NCBI GenBank assembly: GCA_018350325.1
Contig: JAEVLN010000004.1
Span: 3,162,001-3,226,000 of the forward strand
Source: Globodera rostochiensis
Taxonomy: Eukaryota > Nematoda > Chromadorea > Rhabditida > Heteroderidae
DNA: 64,000 nucleotides
Direction of reading: 5' to 3'
Position 1 is the stretch's first letter. Each line of letters opens with the position of its first letter. Shown here in pieces: positions 10,801 to 21,304 of this stretch. The position numbers and the translations under genes were made by a program. A model generated the notes under the pieces. It did not search any database. It saw only the letters and a program-made list of their open reading frames with translations, and had not been told where the DNA came from.

Positions 10801-12261
10801 TCCGAAAACGGTCATCGCGTACGGAGAGGAAAGCCTCAAAAGTTTGTTGAAATAAATAAATAAAATTAATTAAAATACGAAATTAAATAGAGAATAAACG
10901 CGCAGAAGTTAATGCGGGCGACGAAACATGCAAAGATGGCAAAAGGGTCCAGTTTGGCCGGCGGTCTCAACGCTTTGGGCGCTTTTGACGGCGACGCGAG
11001 AGGAACCGGACTGACCGAACCATCGGAAAATGTTATAAATTGAATGATTTAATCAAATTTAGCCCAAAACCTTCCCTAAATGGCACTGCCAGATTAGACG
11101 GCGCCCGCTCCGTGCCGTCTATGTCCGCGCGCGGCTTTCCGCCGTGTCGCTGACGCGCGTTGGCATTCGCGGCGCCGTGCATGCGCCCGTCAAAAAACAC
11201 CGCCAACAGCCCGAAGCTGAACAGGCCGATCAGCGCCTGCACGTAAAGGGGCGCTGTGTAAATGTTGAGGTGGGCGTGCCATGGAAGCGGAAGCGAGCTG
11301 GGGAAGACGTAGTTGGTGGAAAGCACGATCACTGCCATTTAGGTTTAAATTAAAAGCCAGAAATGATTAAAATTACAGGGTCCAATGATGAAGCCAAGAT
11401 TGAAGGCGATGCTGACCAGTGCCGTGGCCTTTTGCCGGTCCCGGTCTGTGCTCGATATGGCCAACTGGAACAAAGTTATTGGATTGAACCAGACCAGAAA
11501 CAGAGAAAAAGGAAAAGCCTTTAAGAAGATTAAATTCAAAAATACCTGAGTTCGCCACAGGACAATGGCACCTAATTTAAAAACGTAACCATTTTTTTGG
11601 CACTCTGTGCCATCCAAAAACCTCCTGCCCAGCCAAAAAGCAATTCCAGCGTTAGAAATGCCCATTTTCGCCATTGTTCAGCCAACATTTCCATGTTGGC
11701 ATACAAAATGCAGCACAAAAGCATCAAAAGTGTGCCGGCCAGAATGGACGGCCTCAATTTGGTAAAAGTTTTGAATTGTTTTTTTAAATTTGGTCTCTAA
11801 ACTTTAAGGTTAATAAGCAGAGATATACTGTATTAGAAGTAAAATATGAATCATTTACGGTATCACTTTGTGTGAGAGATGTAATTGCTGAAGTAACCGG
11901 ACGCCAGCGAAGCAGTGATGGTTCCCAGCGTGAGGGCTGACTTGGCAACGCCGTAGAACTCCTCGTCAACGTTTGAATCCATCTGCCAAAAGGGCAAATT
12001 ACGGTAATTTGTGCCAAAAGAAAAACGAACACTCTTCAGGTAGGGCCAACTGTTCATTTGGACGACAGTAATTTTGATGGAGTCCTGTGAAAGTTTGGAG
12101 ATGAAAATTTTAGTTCTGATCACTTTTCTGACTATGATCACGACGGAGGCAATAAAAAAGACGGAGCGCCAGTCGGTGATGAGGACGAAGACGGAGTTGG
12201 AGGAGGAGCAGGAGCGACTGGAGGAGGACATGGACGGCTTGCGGACGGCGGAGGGGGACAT
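4895..12261 (-). CDS. MFSD8/CLN7-like lysosomal major facilitator transporter
   Basis: Sixteen exons: 12261-12133, 12084-12033, 11982-11867, 11752-11622, 11571-11546, 11464-11377, 11331-~11100, 11010-10879, 10834-~10758, 6021-5930, 5888-5792, 5650-5574, 5520-5422, 5329-5259, 5214-5200, 5102-4895 (about 546 aa; human MFSD8 is 518). Collinear with MFSD8: DWRS start of TM1, NSWPYLK, LLCCILYANME, LGFIIGP, NIYTAPLYVQALIG, GWSGEQAVIY, SRLKERK, SFPWPFLGTQMP, GCDRGQYSW, GLAMPVGQMNLDTLYSRM, LGPIKQGTMQGIFFSVGES, YGPRPIWV and a last helix. MFSD8 is a lysosomal membrane protein mutated in human CLN7 disease; the substrate here is unknown. Exon 15 is only 15 nt. Weak points: the exon 2/3 junction lacks an in-phase GT donor, the exon 7 donor (GTCTAA) is poor, and the intron 9 donor fits best as GC (10757). 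Intron 9 holds a 4.7 kb array. Confidence 0.9.
5975..10745 (+). repeat. G-rich 84-90 bp minisatellite built from an exon-intron boundary
   Basis: Roughly 55 tandem copies. Each unit on + reads ATAGCCCAACGAAATGAGAA, then GTCCCATGCCGCCCGTGACG, CCTTGGGGGA with a long G tract, AGTTTGGAAGGATTTT and a second long G tract. On the transcribed (-) strand each unit carries C-rich tract, AAG, then about 44 nt closely matching the start of MFSD8 exon 10. Unit length varies mainly in the two G homopolymers, with occasional small deletions (for example in CCCATGCC). The array fills MFSD8 intron 9 and directly abuts exon 10 at 6021. Confidence 0.95.
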
Positions 12262-13006
12262 CGCCAAATGATGGCACCTTCGGGATGGAATTCGGTCTGA
12301 AATCCGCGAAAACCCACAAAATGATTCATTTGTCAGCCATTGGCTCTTTGAGGGAGGAAACAATTTTGGAGTTTCGAGGGGACAAAGCAATGCAAAAGGT
12401 CAAAACAAACAAAGCAAAGCGTCTGGGAGGGCTTTTGTCAATTTACTCCATTTGTAAACTTTAAAATGAATTTATGCTTATTTTAATTCGTTATAAAGGA
12501 TTCTGCCGATTCCGAGCATTGGCCTATTGCAATTTTTGAACGCAAAATGAACTTTGGCCGAATGAGTGACCACATTTAATGGCGTTGGGTTGTCAAGGTG
12601 AAGAAAGGCACAAAAGTCAATTTCACAGAATTGCCCCGGGCAATGGTGGGAATCTGGCAATATATCTTCCGGCGAAGTTTGATTATATTAAAAATTGTGG
12701 CAATGATTGCGACAAAATGTCCCTTCTATTAATTAATTTATTAAAAATTTAGTTGGCAAGATTTATGAATTAAAAAGGCACCTGTTCATGCCGTCTTTCC
12801 ATTTTTGATTAATTTAATAAAAACAATTTGTGCCACGCCACCTTTTCCCTTAGTCTTTTGCGTCAATCAATCCCCCCCCCCCCGGCGTAAGTCATTTGGC
12901 TGCGCAAATAAAACAAAAAAATGGTGCACTAATTGTTTTGTTTGGAATAATGAATTTTGTTGGCATAATTATAAAAGAAATGGCACAAAAATATAATGCC
13001 ATTCGT
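12262..13006. other. intergenic between two minus-strand genes
   Basis: AT-rich DNA between the 3' end of the laccase and the MFSD8 start. The MFSD8 frame stays open upstream of 12261 to about 12390, so a longer N-terminus is possible. A poly-C run lies at about 12872-12883. No other gene seen. Confidence 0.5.
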
Positions 13007-16000
13007 CTAATTCGACTTCTCATCGTAGACACCGCACGAGTGGGGGTACGTGTCGGGCGGCTTCGGCACCTGCTCATCCGTGCCGACACGGAAGGCGAAA
13101 GCGGTGCCACCCTTTGGCGAGAGTTTCATTTAACTTTCAAATTGTACAAAATTTGATCCTTTTTTGCTGACCATGTTGTGCAGCATCAGATGACAGTGGG
13201 AGAACCACCAGCCCGGGTTGCGAGCGCGGAATCGGAAAATTTAAAAGTTGGCGATGATCATAAAATGTTGATTCAATTCCGGCTTCATTCATTTCCTTAT
13301 TTTAAGGCCCAATTCGTTGAAATTCTCTCAAAATATTGATTCAAGATTAGGCTTTCCGATAGCATCGTTAACGAGCTCATAACTGTCTTAAGGATGGGAA
13401 TTCCCGGGTTCATTAATTTTTCCCCCTTATTTTAAGGCCCAATTCGTTGAAATTCTCTTAAAATATTGATTCAAGATTAGGCTTTCCGATAGCATCGTTA
13501 ACGAGCTCATACCTGTCTTAAGGATGGGAATTCCCGGGTTCATTAATTTTTCCCCCTTATTTTAAGGCCCAATTCGTTGAAATTCTCTTAAAATATTGAT
13601 TCAAGATTAAGCTTTCCGATAGCATCGTTAACGAGCTCATACCTGTCTTAAGGATGGGAATTCCCGGGTTCATTAATTTTTTCCCCCTTATTTAAGGCCC
13701 AATCGTTGAAATTCTCTTAAATATTGATTCAAGATTAGGCTTTTCCGATAGCATCGTTAACAGCTCATACCTGTCTTAAGGATGGGAATTCCCGGGTTCA
13801 TTAATTTTTCCCCCCTTATTAAGGCCCAATTCGTTGAAATTCTCTTAAATATTGATTCAAGATTAAGCTTTCCGATAGCTCGTTAACGAGCTCATACCTG
13901 TCTAAGGATGGGAATTCCCGGGTTCATTAATTTTTCCCCTTATTTTAAGGCCCCAATTCGTTGAAATCTCTTAAAAATTGATTCAAGATTAAGCTTTCCG
14001 ATAGCATCGTTAACGAGCTCATACCTGTCTTAAGGATGGGAATTCCCGGGTTCATTAATTTTTCCCCCTTATTTTAAGGCCCAATTCGTTGAAATTCTCT
14101 TAAAATATTGATTCAAGATTAAGCTTTCCGATAGCATCGTTAACGAGCTCATACCTGTCTTAAGGATGGGAATTCCCGGGTTCATTAATTTTTCCCCCTT
14201 ATTTTAAGGCCCAATTCGTTGAAATTCTCTTAAAATATTGATTCAAGATTAAGCTTTCCGATAGCATCGTTAACGAGCTCATACCTGTCTTAAGGATGGG
14301 AATTCCCGGGTTCATTAATTTTTCCCCCTTATTTTAAGGCCCAATTCGTTGAAATTCTCTTAAAATATTGATTCAAGATTAAGCTTTCCGATAGCATCGT
14401 TAACGAGCTCATACCTGTCTTAAGGATGGGAATTCCCGGGTTCATTAATTTTTCCCCCTTATTTTAAGGCCCAATTCGTTGAAATTCTCTTAAAATATTG
14501 ATTCAAGATTAAGCTTTCCGATAGCATCGTTAACGAGCTCATACCTGTCTTAAGGATGGGAATTCCCGGGTTCATTAATTTTTCCCCCTTATTTTAAGGC
14601 CCAATTCGTTGAAATTCTCTTAAAATATTGATTCAAGATTAAGCTTTCCGATAGCATCGTTAACGAGCTCATACCTGTCTTAAGGATGGGAATTCCCGGG
14701 TTCATTAATTTTTCCCCCTTATTTTAAGGCCCAATTCGTTGAAATTCTCTTAAAATATTGATTCAAGATTAAGCTTTCCGATAGCATCGTTAACGAGCTC
14801 ATACCTGTCTTAAGGATGGGAATTCCCGGGTTCATTAATTTTTCCCCCTTATTTTAAGGCCCAATTCGTTGAAATTCTCTTAAAATATTGATTCAAGATT
14901 AAGCTTTCCGATAGCATCGTTAACGAGCTCATACCTGTCTTAAGGATGGGAATTCCCGGGTTCATTAATTTTTCCCCCTTATTTTAAGGCCCAATTCGTT
15001 GAAATTCTCTTAAAATATTGATTCAAGATTAAGCTTTCCGATAGCATCGTTAACGAGCTCATACCTGTCTTAAGGATGGGAATTCCCGGGTTCATTAATT
15101 TTTCCCCCTTATTTTAAGGCCCAATTCGTTGAAATTCTCTTAAAATATTGATTCAAGATTAAGCTTTCCGATAGCATCGTTAACGAGCTCATACCTGTCT
15201 TAAGGATGGGAATTCCCGGGTTCATTAATTTTTCCCCCTTATTTTAAGGCCCAATTCGTTGAAATTCTCTTAAAATATTGATTCAAGATTAAGCTTTCCG
15301 ATAGCATCGTTAACGAGCTCATACCTGTCTTAAGGATGGGAATTCCCGGGTTCATTAATTTTTCCCCCTTATTTTAAGGCCCAATTCGTTGAAATTCTCT
15401 TAAAATATTGATTCAAGATTAAGCTTTCCGATAGCATCGTTAACGAGCTCATACCTGTCTTAAGGATGGGAATTCCCGGGTTCATTAATTTTTCCCCCTT
15501 ATTTTAAGGCCCAATTCGTTGAAATTCTCTTAAAATATTGATTCAAGATTAAGCTTTCCGATAGCATCGTTAACGAGCTCATACCTGTCTTAAGGATGGG
15601 AATTCCCGGGTTCATTAATTTTTCCCCCTTATTTTAAGGCCCAATTCGTTGAAATTCTCTTAAAATATTGATTCAAGATTAAGCTTTCCGATAGCATCGT
15701 TAACGAGCTCATACCTGTCTTAAGGATGGGAATTCCCGGGTTCATTAATTTTTCCCCCTTATTTTAAGGCCCAATTCGTTGAAATTCTCTTAAAATATTG
15801 ATTCAAGATTAAGCTTTCCGATAGCATCGTTAACGAGCTCATACCTGTCTTAAGGATGGGAATTCCCGGGTTCATTAATTTTTCCCCCTTATTTTAAGGC
15901 CCAATTCGTTGAAATTCTCTTAAAATATTGATTCAAGATTAAGCTTTCCGATAGCATCGTTAACGAGCTCATACCTGTCTTAAGGATGGGAATTCCCGGG

Positions 16001-19000
16001 TTCATTAATTTTTCCCCCTTATTTTAAGGCCCAATTCGTTGAAATTCTCTTAAAATATTGATTCAAGATTAAGCTTTCCGATAGCATCGTTAACGAGCTC
16101 ATACCTGTCTTAAGGATGGGAATTCCCGGGTTCATTAATTTTTCCCCCTTATTTTAAGGCCCAATTCGTTGAAATTCTCTTAAAATATTGATTCAAGATT
16201 AAGCTTTCCGATAGCATCGTTAACGAGCTCATACCTGTCTTAAGGATGGGAATTCCCGGGTTCATTAATTTTTCCCCCTTATTTTAAGGCCCAATTCGTT
16301 GAAATTCTCTTAAAATATTGATTCAAGATTAAGCTTTCCGATAGCATCGTTAACGAGCTCATACCTGTCTTAAGGATGGGAATTCCCGGGTTCATTAATT
16401 TTTCCCCCTTATTTTAAGGCCCAATTCGTTGAAATTCTCTTAAAATATTGATTCAAGATTAAGCTTTCCGATAGCATCGTTAACGAGCTCATACCTGTCT
16501 TAAGGATGGGAATTCCCGGGTTCATTAATTTTTCCCCCTTATTTTAAGGCCCAATTCGTTGAAATTCTCTTAAAATATTGATTCAAGATTAAGCTTTCCG
16601 ATAGCATCGTTAACGAGCTCATACCTGTCTTAAGGATGGGAATTCCCGGGTTCATTAATTTTTCCCCCTTATTTTAAGGCCCAATTCGTTGAAATTCTCT
16701 TAAAATATTGATTCAAGATTAAGCTTTCCGATAGCATCGTTAACGAGCTCATACCTGTCTTAAGGATGGGAATTCCCGGGTTCATTAATTTTTCCCCCTT
16801 ATTTTAAGGCCCAATTCGTTGAAATTCTCTTAAAATATTGATTCAAGATTAAGCTTTCCGATAGCATCGTTAACGAGCTCATACCTGTCTTAAGGATGGG
16901 AATTCCCGGGTTCATTAATTTTTCCCCCTTATTTTAAGGCCCAATTCGTTGAAATTCTCTTAAAATATTGATTCAAGATTAAGCTTTCCGATAGCATCGT
17001 TAACGAGCTCATACCTGTCTTAAGGATGGGAATTCCCGGGTTCATTAATTTTTCCCCCTTATTTTAAGGCCCAATTCGTTGAAATTCTCTTAAAATATTG
17101 ATTCAAGATTAGGCTTTCCGATAGCATCGTTAACGAGCTCATACCTGTCTTAAGGATGGGAATTCCCGGGTTCATTAATTTTTCCCCCTTATTTTAAGGC
17201 CCAATTCGTTTAAATTCTCTTAAAATATTGATTCAAGATTAGGCTTTCCGATAGCATCGTTAACGAGCTCATACCTGTCTTAAGGATGGGAATTCCCGGG
17301 TTCATTAATTTTTCCCCCTTATTTTAAGGCCCAATTCGTTGAAATTCTCTTAAAATATTGATTCAAGATTAGGCTTTTCGATAGCATCGTTAACGAGCTC
17401 ATACCTGTCTTAAGGATGGGAATTAGTTGACCCCCCTCCCCCCTCCCCCTCATTAGTTGACCCCCCCCCATTAGTTGACCCCCCCCCCTCCTCATTAGTT
17501 GACCCCCCCCCCCTCATTAGTTGAAATGATCAGTCCCAACGAATACCGAAACATTCACCGAATGGTGATGTACCCGCCGACGGGGATGTTGACTGTGTCC
17601 CGCGAGGACGGTCTCTGGCGCATGGCCGGCACATTGCCGCCCAGCCAGCTCGTGTTGGCCCATTTCAGGCCCACGCATCTCTCCTAAATGTTGAGTTTTT
17701 GTGACTGTTTAATAATCATTTTGAACGACATTTTATACCCGGTCATTGGTGCAGGGAATGTCCGGATTCATTGTCCAAATGCTGCCGTTGTTCGCATGGT
17801 ATCCACCGTAGCCAACTTTCACCAGCAGGAAATGCGTCCCATGCACATGGAGCGGATGTGAGTATCCCTGCACAAAACTTGGATAAGTTACAAACCGGGG
17901 AACAATCTGATTAACGGGTGGTGATCAGCAAGGAATTGAAATGGAAATTTAAATCCGATCAGATTTGTCTAAAAGGTGTTCTGGCCGGGTTGACGGACCG
18001 GTCCAAAAGGGTTGTCCATTTCGCCCATGTTGTAAATGGTGATTTGCACTACGGAGTCCAGTTTGAAGTTGAAGTAAACGAAACAATCGCAAGAATGGTC
18101 CTTTAAAAAACAAATCAAATTTTGCAAAAATGCCCTAAAACCCAATGTGCCATTGACTGAGGGTCACAACTTGTGTTCGTGTCGCAGAGATGCGCAACGC
18201 GACTCAAATTGTGGCGATTGAAGTACGGCTTCAAAATGTAAAACATAGGCCAGAGATTTGATGCCAAACTTACGATTCCAAGAGGGTGTTCGAAGAGCCA
18301 ACCATCGAAGTGATTGTCTGAGTGCATATTGGCGAACACTTCCTTAATGATACCGTAATCTCCATAAAATAATCAACAAGTCGCCAGGAGATACAGTATC
18401 CGGAATTCCTTGCACTGTATTCCCCGAGAAAAATTTACATGAAAAGTGCCGTCCGGGAAGACTTTTTGCTCCAAAAGTTCGATGTCCTCAATGGACTCGG
18501 CATTCTCCAACAGATGTACCGGCATGCAAGTGAAATTGAAGTGGGGCGGAAACTGCTTGAACGGACAGTTCAGTACAATGCATTTAGCCTCGGGCGTGCA
18601 TTGGCGATGTGTCCAGTCAACTTTTGAATGATTTAAATTAAAAAATTGTGATCAATTTCCCACCAGCGTTTGCGTCTTCGTCCACGGCCTTTTGCGTGTG
18701 AGCGTCTTCGTAGTACAGGTTGGCAAGCCCCACGGCGGGTCCGTCCATGCGAGTCCAATCCCAATTGATATATTCCATTGTTTCGACGATCACCCGATAG
18801 ACACGTCGTCGGGGAGTTTTAAGGCCCCTGGATTATTTAATTAGCTTCAAATTGGACAATAATCATTTTCACCGGATCAAAAGGTCGTATCGTTCGCCCG
18901 GGAAAAGAATCAGCGCGTCCAATCGGATCGGTTTCACCGGGGCGCCGTCTGCCGCAGTCACCCAAAATTCGTGCTGCTCAACCCAAACCATAAAACCTAC

Positions 19001-20816
19001 GCAATTCAAAATGCCAATTTGTTAGGGAATTCAAATGTCTATAAGCCTAAAGATCCTACTGTGGCCTGATACCGTACCCTCTCACTCATACTGTGGCCTG
19101 ATACCGTACCCTCTCTCTCACTCAATCTTTCAATTAGCATACTGTATTTCCCGGGTGGCAGCTTTATTCAGCTAAAAAAGGAGCAAAAATCGCTCAGAAA
19201 AGACGGACCCTGCGACACTCCGCCATTGACCAAGCGCAACAAAACATTTTCACCCTTCCGAATGGCATAAGTGGTCAATGGAAGTGCCGACGGGCGTTGC
19301 CGGATGTCCGTTTGGCTGTGCCATCCCTTCTGACCTACCAAAATGGCCGACAACGGCACGGAGCCGCCCACATTTGAACCGAAAAAAAGGAAATTCCATC
19401 TTTCTAATCGTTTTGCTGAAATATCGGAAACTTTAGCACTCACTGTCATAAGTACGCTTTGGGGCCCAACACTAAAAATTGTAATTCAAATCAACAAATT
19501 ATGCCATACAAATTTAACTTCGTGCCGTGCGTCATTGCTAGCGGCTTGGTCGAAGCCGTACAACCACTTCATTGTGCTGTGAATGTGGCACAGCCATTGC
19601 TCTGCCGACGATGGCACCGACCAATCCTTTTGAGGCAATTGAATTTTGTTTTTTATTAAAGCGATTCCCTTACCTGCAGGATACTGTAATATTCGCGGCC
19701 AATTGTTGCCGTTTCTCCGTCCAATTCAAATTTGATTGGGCCGTCGCCGTCCTCTTCTTTTCTCACCACAAAACCTCCCAAAAGTCCATCGGCCCGATCG
19801 TTCATTAAATGCCCCAAAACATTTTTTTATTGAAAATTTTAGGCATTTGTAATAAATACTAAAATAAATACTAACCGTGATACCAATGAGTGCCGGGAGT
19901 GTCGGCAATAAATCGGTAAACAAAACTGAAATTTTTGCATCCAAAATAAAATGTTTAAATTGGGAGGGCCTCTCACTCGGTCTGCGGCTGAATTGGGCAT
20001 TGCTGCACAAAGGCCACGCCGTCAGTCCACCTGAACAATTGCAAAATGTTCGGGACGTTCGGTTGGTTTTGGTTCTGTCAGTTTCCTTCTCACCACGCGT
20101 TTTTCTTGTCCATTCCGTGCAAATGTACTATAAAATCAACTTTTAGAGGCTATTTTGGAATTTAAAACATTTCTTTGAAATAACTCAAAACGAAAGCCTT
20201 CGCATATTTTGTCAAATATTTAAATATTGTAAAGTTTACTCGTAAGCGCCTCGGCACGGAGGCGGTTACGCACGCGCATTGCAACACGGGCGCCAAGCGG
20301 GACGACAATTACGCGGCCCGGGCTTAAAAAATGAATTTTTATTTTTATTTTTTGCTAAACGTTTGGACATTGTAATTTTATTTCTATGCTTTTTGTTATA
20401 AGCATTGGCCACACACAAAACCTTTCTCCGTCGATGGTCACAATTCGCCGGTGCAGCCCGTCCCATTGTAACAAAACTTCAATTTCGTCCGCTGTAAGCG
20501 TTCGATTCGCGCCGCGGGGCCTCCAAATTTTCTGTGAATATTTAAATTTGTTTATTTTCTCCAAAAATAATTTTTCGACTTTATCGGGGAGATAATCGAC
20601 CGGAATGATTTTGCCATCTCTTCGGACGCTCATTGGCAGAGAATGCTCAACGATCAGATCAAATTCATAAACGCCAGCCTTAAAATTTCAACTTTTTTTT
20701 AAATTTATTAATTTTTCTACCGTATTCGGCACGGCCGTTTCCAGCGGCTTTTCAAATTGACGCCAACCCGTGCAAACAGAATGCCAAAACAGTAAAAGAA
20801 AAGATAATTTGAGCAT
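13007..20816 (-). CDS. laccase-type multicopper oxidase, copper ligands intact
   Basis: Twenty exons, about 734 aa: 20816-20721, 20678-20422, 20322-20240, 20127-20094, 20030-19977, 19925-19876, 19813-19674, 19626-19519, 19471-19444, 19415-19209, 18996-18873, 18827-18664, 18620-18439, 18342-18274, 18228-18142, 18100-17999, 17867-17739, 17683-17559, 13232-13172, 13111-13007. A signal peptide (MLKLSFLLLFWHSVC) precedes three cupredoxin domains. Copper motifs are complete: IHLHG, HWYHGH, HPLHVHG and NPGWWFSHCHLMLH. Secreted laccase-type oxidases oxidise phenols or metals with O2; insect relatives harden cuticle, but the nematode role is not settled. Two acceptors needed by phase and homology end in GG (before 19813) and CG (before 13232) instead of AG. 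The 4.3 kb last large intron contains a 130 bp array and separates the HCH exon from the rest. Confidence 0.9.
13298..17425 (+). repeat. 130 bp tandem satellite-like array
   Basis: About 32 head-to-tail copies of a 130 bp unit (landmarks TTTTAAGGCCCAATTCGTTG, GCATCGTTAACGAGCTC, GGGAATTCCCGGG) in the laccase intron 17558-13233. Copies between about 13990 and 17090 appear identical. Edge copies carry AGGCTTTCC instead of AAGCTTTCC, and the copies at about 13690-13990 have several 1-nt deletions. No coding frame or RNA gene is seen. Confidence 0.97.
17423..17525 (+). repeat. CATTAGTTGA plus poly-C short tandem repeat
   Basis: Four to five copies of CATTAGTTGA followed by 9-13 C's and occasional T's, directly after the 130 bp array and still inside the same laccase intron. 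Confidence 0.85.
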
Positions 20817-21304
20817 TTTGGCAAATAATAAAAATTGCTAAATTTATTTTGATAAAATATTTTGACAATAAAAGATTTAAACTAAAGAATTTAAGGAGCA
20901 ATTTTTGGGTAAATTAAAAGTTGCAATTGAAAGGCAACATTTTGTCACTTTTTGGTCCGCCCGCCGCCGCCTTTCGTTTTCATTCATCGGGCGGGGGGCC
21001 TTTATTTGCTCACAAAAAAGGGAAATAATATTAAATTGAATTGAATTGAATTGAAATGCCGCCAATCGTTCATATTTATTCTTCAAATGATTTGGCGTTT
21101 TTCTGAATATTTGTATATTTGTGAAGGCTCTTTTAGTGAATGATTCTCTCCGTCCGTCCGACCGTTCCGTCCCAAATGTTTATTTTGTAAAAATGCGTTT
21201 ATATTGCGAGAAAACTTACAGAACACCCAGAATATGCAATAATTTGCTGAATTACCTTTTTATTTTAACATTTTTTCAAATTTTCGCAATTTTTTGGACA
21301 CAAA
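20817..21304. promoter_or_regulatory. shared upstream region of the divergent laccase pair
   Basis: The two oxidase start codons (20816 on -, 21305 on +) are 488 bp apart and point away from each other, so both promoters must lie here. It includes an AT-rich stretch and a TTGAA microsatellite at about 21033-21056. No defined promoter element is recognisable. Confidence 0.5.

Noticed and set aside
5879..10839. Very long Pro-rich open frames (up to about 1,637 codons) on the minus strand
   Set aside because: All minus frames are open at once because the repeat unit lacks stops; the translation is a shifting mosaic of repeat frames, and the region is intronic to MFSD8.
13298..17425. CRISPR-like regular direct repeats
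   Set aside because: The 130 bp units are contiguous with no unique spacers, in a eukaryotic intron, with no cas genes.
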